Assembly: GCA_028821235.1 (NCBI GenBank)
Contig: JAPPGV010000038.1
Span: 1-33,762 of the forward strand
Source: a bacterium
GTDB taxonomy: Bacteria; Actinomycetota; Acidimicrobiia; Spongiisociales; Spongiisociaceae
Reading direction: 5' to 3'
Length of the DNA stretch: 33,762 nt
The translations under genes and the position numbers were made by a program. The notes under the pieces are model-generated. The model had not been told where the DNA came from. It ran no database searches and saw only the letters and a list, made by a program, of their open reading frames with translations. The stretch's first letter is position 1. Every line of letters starts with the position of its first letter. Positions 1 to 7,724 of this stretch are shown one piece after another.

Positions 1-62
1 CGCTGTACGTGAACCACATCTTTGTGAGCGCGGACAACATCGACCAGTTCTACCCAGGCTGA
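1..62 (+). CDS. Sugar ABC transporter substrate-binding protein, C-terminal end (partial)
   Basis: Only the last 19 codons are in the window (frame starting at base 3, TGA at 60-62), ending in VSADNIDQFYPG. The tail alone does not prove the family. The call rests on position: it is followed on the same strand by an RbsC-type permease and an RbsA-type ATPase, and periplasmic sugar-binding proteins commonly sit first in such operons. A tail with an Asn-Ile-Asp-x-Phe/Tyr pattern is compatible with that family. The hairpin just downstream, before the permease, is also usual at this place in sugar ABC operons. Confidence 0.55.
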   Translation, partial: LYVNHIFVSADNIDQFYPG

Positions 63-81
63 GGTAGACAGTAAGCAAACA

Positions 82-122
82 GGGGGCGGCGCAAGCGAGT
101 CTTGTTGCCGCCCCCGCTTTTC
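82..122 (+). terminator. Hairpin between binding-protein gene and permease gene
   Basis: A perfect 9-bp inverted repeat (GGGGGCGGC at 82-90, GCCGCCCCC at 107-115) can be extended inward by CAAG/CTTG (92-95 with 101-104), leaving a five-base loop. It is followed by GCTTTTCC, a short T run. It could be a partial terminator or an mRNA-stabilising hairpin that lets the binding protein be made in excess over the membrane subunits. That role is inferred from comparable operons. Confidence 0.6.
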
Positions 123-143
123 CGTTAGGAGCGAGAGCAGGTT

Positions 144-1160
144 ATGGACGAAACGCCGGTCGGAGAGGGTGGGGCCGGCTCGCCGGATGCCGCGCCAGTA
201 GCAGGCATCAGCGGGCGGGCCCGGATCGCTCGCATATTCGTGGCGATGCCGCCCGAAGTCGTTCTCATCGTGGTCCTGGTGATCCTCGGGTTCATCTTCT
301 GGCAGGGCAGCGAGTTCTTCCTCACCACCCGCAACATGCGCAACGTGCTGCTCTCGGTCTCGGTCCTGGGCATCCTCGCCGCACCGGGCACCCTGCTACT
401 CATATCGGGCAACTTCGACCTGTCGGTGGCGTCAGGGGCTGCGCTGTGCGGCTGCATCGCAGGCGTCGTGGCCGAGGAGAACAGCGCCGCGGCCGCCATC
501 CTGGCCGCCCTCGCCGTAGGCCTTCTGGCCGGGATATTCAACGGGGTGCTCTCCGCCTACGCGGGTATCGCCTCGATCGTGGTCACCCTTGGTACCTGGC
601 TGGGATACAGGGGGCTGGCGCGCCTCTTCTCCAACGGCCAGACGATCAGGATGAACGGCAAGGTCGATTTCATCACCAACGACATCCTCGGTGTACCGGC
701 CCAGATCGTCATGTTCGTCCTGATAACCGTGCTGGCGTGGTTCGTGGTCCGCTACACGCGCTTCGGCCGATCCGTGTACGCGATCGGTAGCAACCCGACG
801 GCGGCCCGGCTGTCCGGTATCCGCCAGAAGCCGACCATCTTCGTCATGTTCATCATCAGCGGTCTCCTGGCCGGCCTGGCCGGGCTGATCCTGGCGTCCC
901 AATTGGACGCCGCCTCCGGGAACGCAGCGACGGGCGTGGAGCTCGAGGTGGTGGCCGCCATCATCCTCGGTGGCGCCAGCCTCTCCGGCGGGCGGGGCAC
1001 CATACCGGGTACGGTCCTCGGTGTCTTCATCCTCGGCATCATGCAGAACGGGCTGACCCTGCTGAGCATCTCGTCGTTCTGGCAGGACGTCGCAACGGGT
1101 GTGGTCCTGGTGGCGGCGGTGGGGCTCGACCAGGTGAGGCTGCGGCTGAGCGGATCATGA
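144..1160 (+). CDS. Sugar ABC transporter permease (RbsC/BPD_transp_2 family)
   Basis: This 338-residue inner-membrane subunit forms the channel of a sugar importer. About 30 polar N-terminal residues precede a series of hydrophobic helices beginning with VVLIVVLVILGFIFW. The family pattern is clear: a GNFDLSVAS-type segment near residue 90, SNPTAARLSGI near 215, and the conserved cytoplasmic loop GGASLSGGRGTIPGT near 275-290, which contacts the ATPase. Length fits the family (about 320-340). ATG 144 follows TAGGAG at 126-131, a rather long spacing. The stop overlaps the ATPase start as ATGA (1157-1160), so the two are translationally coupled. The substrate cannot be read from the sequence; a pentose, deoxysugar or related polyol is likely given the neighbouring sugar-acid enzymes. 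Confidence 0.9.
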   Translation: MDETPVGEGGAGSPDAAPVAGISGRARIARIFVAMPPEVVLIVVLVILGFIFWQGSEFFLTTRNMRNVLLSVSVLGILAAPGTLLLISGNFDLSVASGAALCGCIAGVVAEENSAAAAILAALAVGLLAGIFNGVLSAYAGIASIVVTLGTWLGYRGLARLFSNGQTIRMNGKVDFITNDILGVPAQIVMFVLITVLAWFVVRYTRFGRSVYAIGSNPTAARLSGIRQKPTIFVMFIISGLLAGLAGLILASQLDAASGNAATGVELEVVAAIILGGASLSGGRGTIPGTVLGVFILGIMQNGLTLLSISSFWQDVATGVVLVAAVGLDQVRLRLSGS

Positions 1161-2707
1161 CGTCAGAGAACGGAGCGCTGAACCAGAGGCTCGAACTCCG
1201 GGCTACCGGACTCCGCAAGAGCTTCGGCGGGGTGGAGGTTCTCCACGGCGTGGACATCACGGTGGAGGGTGGAGAGGTCCTGGCTCTCCTGGGCGAGAAC
1301 GGCGCCGGTAAGTCGACCGCCATCAAGATCCTGGCGGGTGACTACAAGCGGGATGCCGGCGTCATAGTGATCGATGGCGAGGAGGCGGACATCCGCAGCC
1401 CGCGCGACGCCGGCGCCTACGGGCTCCGGGTCATCTACCAGGAGTTCTCGGACGCGCCCGATCTCACGGTGGCCGAGAACCTGTCTCTGGGCCGGCTGCC
1501 GCGCAACCGTTTCGGCCTGGTGGACTGGTCCCGGGTGCGTCGCGACGCGAGGGAGATCCTCGAAAAGCTCGGCATAGAGTTGCCCATCCGTGCTCTGGTG
1601 GGCAACCTCGGGGTGGCCGAGCGCCAGGTGCTGGAGATCGCCCGGGCGCTCGCCGGAAGCGCCCGCCTCCTGATCCTGGACGAGCCGACTTCGGCGCTGA
1701 CCCTCGAGGAGACGGATGCGCTCTTCGCCTTCATAGAACGTTTGAAGGCCCGAGGCGTGGCCATCATCTACATAACCCACCGGCTCGACGAGGTGGAGCG
1801 GATCGCCGACAACGTGCTGGTCTTCCGGGACGGGGACGCGGTCGCCGAGGGACCGGTCAGCAAGTTCGGCCGCAAGGAGATGGTCGAGGCCATGGTCGGG
1901 CACGAACTGGTGGAGGAGGTCGCCTCCCTGCGCGGGGAAGGCCACGAGATCGGCGAGCCCGTCCTGACCATCGAAGGGGCCACGTCGGAGGGGGTCTTCA
2001 AGGATGTGGACCTGGAGGTTCGGGAGGGGGAGATCCTCTCGCTCTTCGGGAGGATCGGCTGCGGAGCCTTGGAACTGGCCGAGGCGGTCTTCGGCCTCCG
2101 CGAGATGACCGCCGGCTCCATGCGCGTGGGCGACCGGAGCGGCCAGCCCACCTCGCCCAAGGATGCCATCGCCCGCTTCGGGATCGGGTTCGTCCCGATC
2201 GACCGCAAGACCGACGGGTTGCTCACCGTCCTGAACGTGGCCGAGAACCTGAGCGTGGCGTCCTGGCCGTGGATGACGAAGGCCGGTCTGCTGCCCCCGA
2301 TGGCCACCGCCAAGGTGTTCGAGAGGTGGTACGAGACCCTGGACATCCGAGGCAAGGGAGGCGCCACCCAGATCGTCGACACCCTGTCCGGGGGAAACCA
2401 GCAGAAGGTGGTATTGGGGCGCTGGCTGGAGCGCGAGTCGAGGTTGCTGGTGCTGGCCGAGCCGACGCGCGGGGTGGACGTGGGCGCCCGAGCGCAGATA
2501 TATCACGTGCTGCGGAGGTTCGCCGATGAGGGCATCGCGGTGCTCATCGTCACGTCGGACATCGAGGAAGTGGTCAGAATCTCCGACACCATCGTGGTCA
2601 TGTCACGGGGCCGCGTCGTTGCGCGCCACCGGGCGAGCGAGGTGGACCGGGCCCAACTCATCCGCCAGGCCGCTGAGGACACCGTAGAGGCTGCCGCGGC
2701 CGGGTAG
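1157..2707 (+). CDS. Sugar ABC transporter ATP-binding protein (RbsA/MglA type, two ABC domains)
   Basis: This 516-residue tandem ATPase powers the importer. The N-terminal domain has Walker A GENGAGKST (46-54), a signature-like LGVAERQVLEIARAL, Walker B LLILDEPTSAL and the ITHRLDE switch region. The C-terminal domain has a degenerate Walker A (GRIGCGALE), as is normal for RbsA-type proteins. Its signature LSGGNQQ (410-416) is intact, followed by a Walker B-like VLAEPTRGVDVGA. In that last motif Ala434 replaces the usual Asp before the catalytic Glu435. Length fits the family (about 500-515). It overlaps the permease gene by four bases and is probably the last gene of the transport operon. 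Confidence 0.92.
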   Translation: MTSENGALNQRLELRATGLRKSFGGVEVLHGVDITVEGGEVLALLGENGAGKSTAIKILAGDYKRDAGVIVIDGEEADIRSPRDAGAYGLRVIYQEFSDAPDLTVAENLSLGRLPRNRFGLVDWSRVRRDAREILEKLGIELPIRALVGNLGVAERQVLEIARALAGSARLLILDEPTSALTLEETDALFAFIERLKARGVAIIYITHRLDEVERIADNVLVFRDGDAVAEGPVSKFGRKEMVEAMVGHELVEEVASLRGEGHEIGEPVLTIEGATSEGVFKDVDLEVREGEILSLFGRIGCGALELAEAVFGLREMTAGSMRVGDRSGQPTSPKDAIARFGIGFVPIDRKTDGLLTVLNVAENLSVASWPWMTKAGLLPPMATAKVFERWYETLDIRGKGGATQIVDTLSGGNQQKVVLGRWLERESRLLVLAEPTRGVDVGARAQIYHVLRRFADEGIAVLIVTSDIEEVVRISDTIVVMSRGRVVARHRASEVDRAQLIRQAAEDTVEAAAAG

Positions 2708-2811
2708 ATAACGCCGCTCCCCTGCGGTGGTTCATCGGCAACTCGAAGACGAGGGTCCGAGCCGACACTATCCTCGCTACAGGAGTGACGAGCCTGTGAA
2801 GGGGCGTTATC
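2707..2811. repeat. Distant 9-bp inverted repeat downstream of the transporter operon
   Basis: GATAACGCC at 2707-2715 is matched by its exact complement GGCGTTATC at 2803-2811, 87 bases apart. The pair brackets the gap between the ATPase gene and the GNAT-like gene. It could be a bipartite binding site or the base of a long mRNA stem, or it may be chance. Confidence 0.3.
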
Positions 2812-2855
2812 GGGGTCGTGCCCCGCGGCAATGGAAACCGCTCTCGGGAGGTGAC

Positions 2856-3341
2856 GTGGCGAGGCTCATCCCGCGTGACATGGAGGTCCCATACGGGGTC
2901 GAGACCAAGAGCTTCAGGATCCGGCCGATAACGATCCATGACACCTTCAAGGACTATGACGCGGTGATGACCAGCGTCGATCACCTCAGGGGTTGCCTAT
3001 TCAGCTCTCCCGGTTGGCCGAGCCATGACCTGACGCTGACGCAGGACATGATCGATCTGGCTTGGCACCAGAAGGAGGGCCAACTCCGTCGATCCTTCGC
3101 CTTCGTGGTAATGAGCCTCGACGAGAGCGTACAACTCGGTTGTCTCTACATCGACCCGCCATCCAAAGAGGGGTTTGACGCGGAGGCATCGATGTGGGTT
3201 CGAGCGAGCGAGGCGGACACCCGACTCGATGCGGAACTCTACGAGACGGTGCGTCGGTGGGTTGATGACGAATGGCCGTTCGACCGGGTGGCATATCCCG
3301 GCCGGCAATACACCCGGGAGCAGTGGGATGCTCTTCCCTGA
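2856..3341 (+). CDS. GNAT-family N-acetyltransferase-like protein
   Basis: A soluble protein of about 161 residues. The N-terminal part carries FRIRPITIHDTFKDYDAV, a typical first strand and helix of a GNAT fold. A central beta strand, FAFVVMSLDESVQLGCLYIDP, looks like the GNAT strand 4 region, followed by AEASMWVRASE. The canonical acetyl-CoA loop (Q/RxxGxG/A) is not evident, so catalytic activity is uncertain. GTG 2856 was chosen because GGGAGG lies at 2846-2851, although the spacing is tight. ATG 2880 is the alternative, and an upstream extension to 2727 is open but lacks a ribosome site. The substrate is unknown. It stands between the transporter and a dehydrogenase gene, about 45 bases before the latter, so they may be co-transcribed. 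Confidence 0.6.
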   Translation: MARLIPRDMEVPYGVETKSFRIRPITIHDTFKDYDAVMTSVDHLRGCLFSSPGWPSHDLTLTQDMIDLAWHQKEGQLRRSFAFVVMSLDESVQLGCLYIDPPSKEGFDAEASMWVRASEADTRLDAELYETVRRWVDDEWPFDRVAYPGRQYTREQWDALP

Positions 3342-3386
3342 CCGCTTTAGTAGACCGGGCGACCCTTCCGTTCGAAGGAGCAACAG

Positions 3387-4262
3387 ATGACCGAGATGGT
3401 TGGAGTAGTCGGGCTCGGGGTCATGGGCTCAGCCATGGCGACCAACCTGGTTGCGGCCGGTCACACGGTCGTAGGGTTCGATATCGACCCGCGGCGGAGA
3501 TCCTCCGCAGCCGAAGCCGGTGTCCGGATCGAGGATTCGGCGGGGGCCGTGGGAGCCGCCTCCGGGATCGTTATCTTCTCGTTGCCCACCCAGTCGGCCC
3601 TGGCCGACGTTGCCTCCCAGGTGGCGGCCCGAGCCCGCGAGGGCCTGCTCTGCCTGGAGACCGGGACCTTCCCCCTCGCAGCCAAGATCGCGGCCAGGGA
3701 TGTCCTGGCAGCGTCCGGTATCGAACTGATGGATACCCCGGTCTCAGGAACCGGGCTCCAGGCGACCGAAGGCACCCTTGTGGTGTTCGCATCCGGGAGT
3801 CGCGAGGGCTTCGACCGGGCCCGCGCAGTGTTCACGGCCATCGGCCGGTCGAGTCACTACCTGGGGGAGTTCGGGAACGGGTCGAAGATGAAGTACATCG
3901 CCAACCTATTGGTGGTGGTGCATACCCTGGTTGCCGCGGAGGCCCACGTTCTGGGCATGGCAGCTGGCATGGACCCGGCGACCGTGCAGCGACTGGCCGA
4001 GGACAGTACCGGCTCCTCGAAGATGTTCGAGATCAGGGGTCCGATGATGGTGATCGATGACTACCCGCCGGCGGGCCGCCTCGACCTCCTCGTCAAGGAC
4101 GCCGAGATCATCAAGGACTTCGCGACAAGCGCCGGCTCCCCTACGCCGCTGCTCGACACGGCGCTCGAGGTCTACCGCCGTACGAGCGCCGCCGGCATGG
4201 GGGACTTCGACGCCGCCGTCCTCTGTAGCCATCTCGAAACCGAGGCCGGTCTCGAGAGGTGA
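3387..4262 (+). CDS. NAD(P)-dependent oxidoreductase, 3-hydroxyisobutyrate dehydrogenase family
   Basis: A 291-residue cytosolic beta-hydroxyacid dehydrogenase. The N-terminal Rossmann fold starts with VGVVGLGVMGSAMATNL (GLGVMG at 9-14). The substrate loop DTPVSGTGLQATEGTL (near 116-131) corresponds to the family's DAPVSGG segment. The catalytic Lys is Lys169 in GNGSKMKYIANLL, where the second Asn of the usual K-x-x-N-N survives as Asn173 and the first is Ala. GAAGGAGC just upstream gives a good ribosome site for ATG 3387. Relatives act on 3-hydroxyisobutyrate, tartronate semialdehyde or 2-keto-3-deoxy sugar-acid products. Its place after a sugar transporter suggests reduction or oxidation of a small hydroxy-acid intermediate. 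The exact substrate is open. Confidence 0.85.
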   Translation: MTEMVGVVGLGVMGSAMATNLVAAGHTVVGFDIDPRRRSSAAEAGVRIEDSAGAVGAASGIVIFSLPTQSALADVASQVAARAREGLLCLETGTFPLAAKIAARDVLAASGIELMDTPVSGTGLQATEGTLVVFASGSREGFDRARAVFTAIGRSSHYLGEFGNGSKMKYIANLLVVVHTLVAAEAHVLGMAAGMDPATVQRLAEDSTGSSKMFEIRGPMMVIDDYPPAGRLDLLVKDAEIIKDFATSAGSPTPLLDTALEVYRRTSAAGMGDFDAAVLCSHLETEAGLER

Positions 4263-4268
4263 TCGGGT

Positions 4269-4451
4269 TCATCTGACGAGGAGAGACACCACCAACGTGA
4301 CAGCCCCGATTGTGAGCCCCGCGGAGGCGAATATGGCCATGATCGTCCACCGTATCCAGCGGCTCATGGTCTGTTCCACGTCCAAGAGCGTCCGGGTCCG
4401 AGCTTCGTCCGCCCGGGCATCCACATAGCCTTCGGTAGCTGTTGCCATCAT
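4269..4451 (-). CDS. Small single-pass membrane protein, unknown function
   Basis: About 60 residues. A charged N-terminal helix rich in Ala, Asp, Glu and Arg is followed by one strongly hydrophobic C-terminal segment (WTIMAIFASAGLTIGAVTL, then VVSLLV) ending in Arg. ATG 4451 or 4448 is preferred over the longer frame starting at 4481, because GGAG (complement of 4454-4457) lies just upstream of these two adjacent ATGs. The gene converges on the dehydrogenase with six bases between the stops. I recognise no family. The helix-plus-anchor layout would suit a small regulator or membrane adaptor, but that is speculation. Confidence 0.45.
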   Translation of the reverse strand: MMATATEGYVDARADEARTRTLLDVEQTMSRWIRWTIMAIFASAGLTIGAVTLVVSLLVR

Positions 4452-4613
4452 CACTCCAAGTGAATCCAGGTTAGCGCTCATGGCGCTCGTCGCGTTTGTT
4501 GACAGGCAATATGCAACAACGATGCCACTGTTTCAACCCCCTTCCGGAGCACAATTGGCGGGCGCGCGGCTGCGAGGCGGAGCCATGTCGCCAACCGCAT
4601 CGGGCCGATTCGG

Positions 4614-4619
4614 TACGAT
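4614..4619 (+). promoter_or_regulatory. Candidate -10 box for the phosphotriesterase-family operon
   Basis: TACGAT fits the TAnnnT pattern of actinobacterial sigma-70-type -10 boxes and would give a leader of about 50-55 bases before ATG 4680. No convincing -35 is visible. The same hexamer occurs just upstream of the NCS2 permease gene (9087-9092). Confidence 0.3.
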
Positions 4620-4679
4620 CACCGACTAGCTGTAGCTGCATCCCGCAGTGTTGAGGAGCAGTAGAGAGGACATCCCCGA

Positions 4680-5762
4680 ATGACCGCAGTTGTCCAGACC
4701 GTCACCGGGGCGATCGCCCCGGAGGAACTCGGGGTGACGATGCCGCACGAGCATCTGCTGTTGCTCAACCCCTCGTTCGTGGAGCCGTTGGAGGCTTCGG
4801 AGCGCCACCGGGCCTACGAGCCGGTATCGGAGCGGAACATCGAGTGGGTGCGCCAGTACTGGACCTCCAACGTGGACAATCTAAAGCTCTACGACGAGGA
4901 GACCGCCCGGGAGGAGGCTGCCTGGTACTACCGGGCCGGGGGTGACACGCTCATCGACCCCACCACTCGCTACATCGCCCGCGACCCGCGCGCTCTGGTG
5001 CGGATATCGCGGGGGAGCGGGGTCCGGATCGTGGCCGGTACCGGCTTCTACGTCGCCGAGACCCATCCTCCGGACATGGGCAGCCGCTCGGAAGAGGATC
5101 TGGCAGCCGAGATGATCGGGGAGCTCACCGAGGGCATCGACTACACGGGGGTGCGGGCCGGGTTCATCGGTGAGATAGGTTGCTTCTGGCCGCTGCGCGA
5201 CGACGAGCGGAAGGTCCTCCGTGGCGCTGCCTTGGCCTCGATCGAGACCGGCGCCGCCGTGATGGTCCATCCGGGTCGCCATCCCCACGCCCCGGCCGAG
5301 ATACTGTCCGTCCTCACCCAGGTCGGGATGCCGACGGACAAGATCATCATGGCCCACATGGACCGGACCATCCTGGAGGCCGACGCAGTGCTCCGGTTCG
5401 CGGAGAGCGGCTGCTACATGGAGTACGACCTGTTCGGCGCGGAGACCTCCATGTACCCCACGGTGGCGGAGAGGACACCGGCCGGCCTCGTTCCCAGCCG
5501 GCCGCCCGGACTCTCCATGATCAGCGACGCCGAGCGGCTCGACTGGCTGGACCTGTTGATCGAGCATGGCCACGCGGAGAGGCTCTTGATCTCCATGGAC
5601 ATCTGCACCAAACACCGGCTCCACCGCTACGGCGGACACGGCTACGACCACATCCTCGAGAACATCGTCCCCTGGATGAGACGGCGGGGGACCACCGAGG
5701 AGGTCTTGCGAACGCTCCTGGTGGAGAACCCCCGTCGGGTGTTCCCCATGAACGCGCACTGA
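4680..5762 (+). CDS. Phosphotriesterase-family amidohydrolase, likely lactonase/esterase
   Basis: A 360-residue (beta/alpha)8 metal hydrolase. The binuclear metal site is readable: HEH at 23-25 (TMPHEHLL), Glu165 in FIGEIGCF where bacterial phosphotriesterases have a carboxylated Lys, His197 in MVHPGRHP, His226 in IMAHMDRT and Asp307 in SMDICTKH. A Glu bridge is known in the E. coli PHP subgroup and does not argue against activity. Many such proteins hydrolyse lactones rather than phosphotriesters, and the two downstream dehydrogenases make a sugar lactonase plausible. AGAGAGGA lies about nine bases before ATG 4680. It is first in a three-gene operon; the next gene begins 18 bases after its stop. 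Confidence 0.88.
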   Translation: MTAVVQTVTGAIAPEELGVTMPHEHLLLLNPSFVEPLEASERHRAYEPVSERNIEWVRQYWTSNVDNLKLYDEETAREEAAWYYRAGGDTLIDPTTRYIARDPRALVRISRGSGVRIVAGTGFYVAETHPPDMGSRSEEDLAAEMIGELTEGIDYTGVRAGFIGEIGCFWPLRDDERKVLRGAALASIETGAAVMVHPGRHPHAPAEILSVLTQVGMPTDKIIMAHMDRTILEADAVLRFAESGCYMEYDLFGAETSMYPTVAERTPAGLVPSRPPGLSMISDAERLDWLDLLIEHGHAERLLISMDICTKHRLHRYGGHGYDHILENIVPWMRRRGTTEEVLRTLLVENPRRVFPMNAH

Positions 5763-5780
5763 GCCGGACGGGGCGGTTCC

Positions 5781-6851
5781 ATGGCGAGGCTCAGGGCCGG
5801 TGTGATCGGGGCGGGATCTTGGGCTGTCGCCTCGCACATTCCCAACCTCGCGCAACGATCGGAGGAGGTCGAACTCGTCGGGGTGGCCCGCCCCGACCGC
5901 GAGTTGCTCGACTGGGTGGCCGGTGAGTTCGGCTTCCGGATGGCGGCCACCGACTACCGCGAGGTGCTCGATCAGCAACTCGACATCTGCATCGTCTCGA
6001 GCCCCAACCGGTTCCACTACGAGCATGCCATGGCGGCGATGCTCTCCGGCGCCCATGTCCTGGTCGAGAAGCCGTTCACGCTGGACCCGGTGGAGGCGTG
6101 GGACCTGGTGGAAACGGCAGACCGTCTCGATAGGCATCTGCTGCTGGCATTGGGTTGGAACTACAAGCCGATGGTCCTTCGGGCCAAGGAACTCGTCGAG
6201 GAGGGGGGTGGGTTCGGTGAGGTGGAGCACATCATGATCGACATGTCCTCGGCCGCCCGTGAACTGCTGGCCGTCGGGGCTCCGTACGAGGCCGGGTCGT
6301 CAGTGGCGACCGCCCGGCCCGAGACCTACATGGACCCCACCGTGTCCGGAGGGGGCTACGCGCAGGCCCAGCTCTCCCATGCCCTAGGGCTGGCCTTCTG
6401 GCTGGCTGAGGATGTGCGTGCCACCGAAGCGTTCGCCTTCATGTCATCACCCCTTCAGGCGCCGGTGGAGCTGCACGACGCCATCACCGTCCGCTTCTCG
6501 AACGGAGGGATCGCCACCGTCTCGGGAAGTTCTTGCCACTTGGGCTACTACGGCAACAAGCACGTGTTGGCGGTCCGGATCATCGGGTCGGAGGCGATGG
6601 TCTCGGTGGATGTGGGCCGTGAGCTGGTGTACTGGTACCGAGGGGGAGGTGACGCGGTCCGGCTCGATCTTGACGAGTATGCCGGGGACTACGACTGCGA
6701 CGGGCCGGTGCACGCCCTGGTCGATCTGGCTCTCGGCCAGGATGTGCGGAACTGCTCTCCGGGGCATGTGGGAGCGCGGGCCGTCGAGGTAACCGAGGCG
6801 GCCTACCGCAGCACCCTGACCGGCGAGGCGGCCCGGGTGGATCGCCGATGA
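5781..6851 (+). CDS. Gfo/Idh/MocA family NAD(P)-dependent oxidoreductase
   Basis: A 356-residue two-domain dehydrogenase. The N-terminal Rossmann fold carries VIGAGSWAVASHIPNL with the G-x-G-x-x pattern at 10-13. The family hallmark EKP is at 96-98 (HVLVEKPFTLDP); its Lys is usually catalytic. The C-terminal alpha/beta domain includes YMDPTVSGGGYAQAQLSH, matching the conserved Gly-rich turn followed by the Asp/His region of this family (typically GGGxxxDxxxH), though here the Asp position reads as Gln/Ala. Such enzymes oxidise a sugar, inositol or sugar derivative at one carbon. The stop overlaps the next start as ATGA (6848-6851). With the upstream hydrolase and downstream SDR it looks like one oxidative pathway. 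Confidence 0.88.
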   Translation: MARLRAGVIGAGSWAVASHIPNLAQRSEEVELVGVARPDRELLDWVAGEFGFRMAATDYREVLDQQLDICIVSSPNRFHYEHAMAAMLSGAHVLVEKPFTLDPVEAWDLVETADRLDRHLLLALGWNYKPMVLRAKELVEEGGGFGEVEHIMIDMSSAARELLAVGAPYEAGSSVATARPETYMDPTVSGGGYAQAQLSHALGLAFWLAEDVRATEAFAFMSSPLQAPVELHDAITVRFSNGGIATVSGSSCHLGYYGNKHVLAVRIIGSEAMVSVDVGRELVYWYRGGGDAVRLDLDEYAGDYDCDGPVHALVDLALGQDVRNCSPGHVGARAVEVTEAAYRSTLTGEAARVDRR

Positions 6852-7555
6852 CGTCCCGTACCGCGCTGGTAACCGGAACCGCCCAGGGGATCGGGCGGGC
6901 GATCGCCGGGCAACTGGCCGCCTCCGGCCTCCGGGTGGTGGGTATTGACATCAAGCCCCACTCGGATACCGCTCTAGCCGACGTGATCGTGGCCGACCTG
7001 AGCCGGATCGACGAGTGCCTGCGGGTGGTTTCCGAGGCAGGGGAGGTCGACGTCCTGGTCAACAACGCGGCGGTCCTCGTCCAGGAACCGCTAGAGACGT
7101 TCGACATGGGCGATTACGAGCACGTGATGGCCGTGAACCTGCGAGCGCCGTTCCTGCTGGGCCGCGAACTGGGTCCGCTGATGGCGGACCGGGGATGGGG
7201 CCGGATCGTCAACATCTCGAGCATCGGCGCCCGCACTGGCGGTCTGGCGGACTCGGCTGTCTACTCGGCCGCCAAGGCCGGTCTCGTCGCCTTCACGAAG
7301 AACTTCGCCCGTAACCTCGGGCCCAGGGGTGTGACGGCCAACGCCATCACGCCGGGGGCGATCCTCACCCCGATGGCAGCCGGCATCTTCGAGCGTGACC
7401 CTTCCATCGAAGCCAGGATCACCGCCGACATCCCCCTGCGCCGCTTCGCCCGGCCGGTGGAGGTGGCCACCGTGGTGGCGTTCCTCGCATCCGACGAAGC
7501 CGCCTACGTCAACGGCGCCACCATCGACGTGAACGGCGGCTGGATCATGACCTGA
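6848..7555 (+). CDS. SDR family oxidoreductase (classical, NAD(P)-dependent)
   Basis: A 235-residue classical short-chain dehydrogenase. The cofactor motif TGTAQGIG is at 9-16, followed by NNAAV (the NNAG-type strand) and the Ser-Tyr-Lys triad with NISSIGA and Tyr139-x3-Lys143 (YSAAK). The C-terminal end, GATIDVNGGWIMT, is typical of FabG-like sugar or polyol dehydrogenases. It is coupled by ATGA overlap to the Gfo/Idh gene and ends the operon. About 170 bases without a recognisable gene follow before the convergent MFS gene. The substrate is inferred only as a hydroxyl of a sugar or sugar acid. Confidence 0.9.
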   Translation: MTSRTALVTGTAQGIGRAIAGQLAASGLRVVGIDIKPHSDTALADVIVADLSRIDECLRVVSEAGEVDVLVNNAAVLVQEPLETFDMGDYEHVMAVNLRAPFLLGRELGPLMADRGWGRIVNISSIGARTGGLADSAVYSAAKAGLVAFTKNFARNLGPRGVTANAITPGAILTPMAAGIFERDPSIEARITADIPLRRFARPVEVATVVAFLASDEAAYVNGATIDVNGGWIMT

Positions 7556-7724
7556 GACCTCCTGGCCTTGCCCCGGCGCTGCGCGCTGCGTCTCAATCTT
7601 TTGTGGATCTCGGCTCGGTGGGTCGGGACTGGTTTTTTTGGCCAGATCCGGCGGAAGCGGGAGTCGATACGCGCAGGCGGGCGCGTTATAGCAGTGTCGG
7701 GCCTTGGTGGTGCGCGCGAACGAT

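Noticed and set aside
1163-2506. A 447-codon minus-strand open frame
   Set aside because: Antisense to the ATPase gene, whose ABC motifs are unambiguous.
4499-4527. TTGACA at 4499-4504 as a -35 box
   Set aside because: No acceptable -10 hexamer lies 16-19 bases downstream, and the region is close to the divergent small gene.
7631-7637. Run of seven T considered as a terminator tail
   Set aside because: No stable stem ends directly before it.
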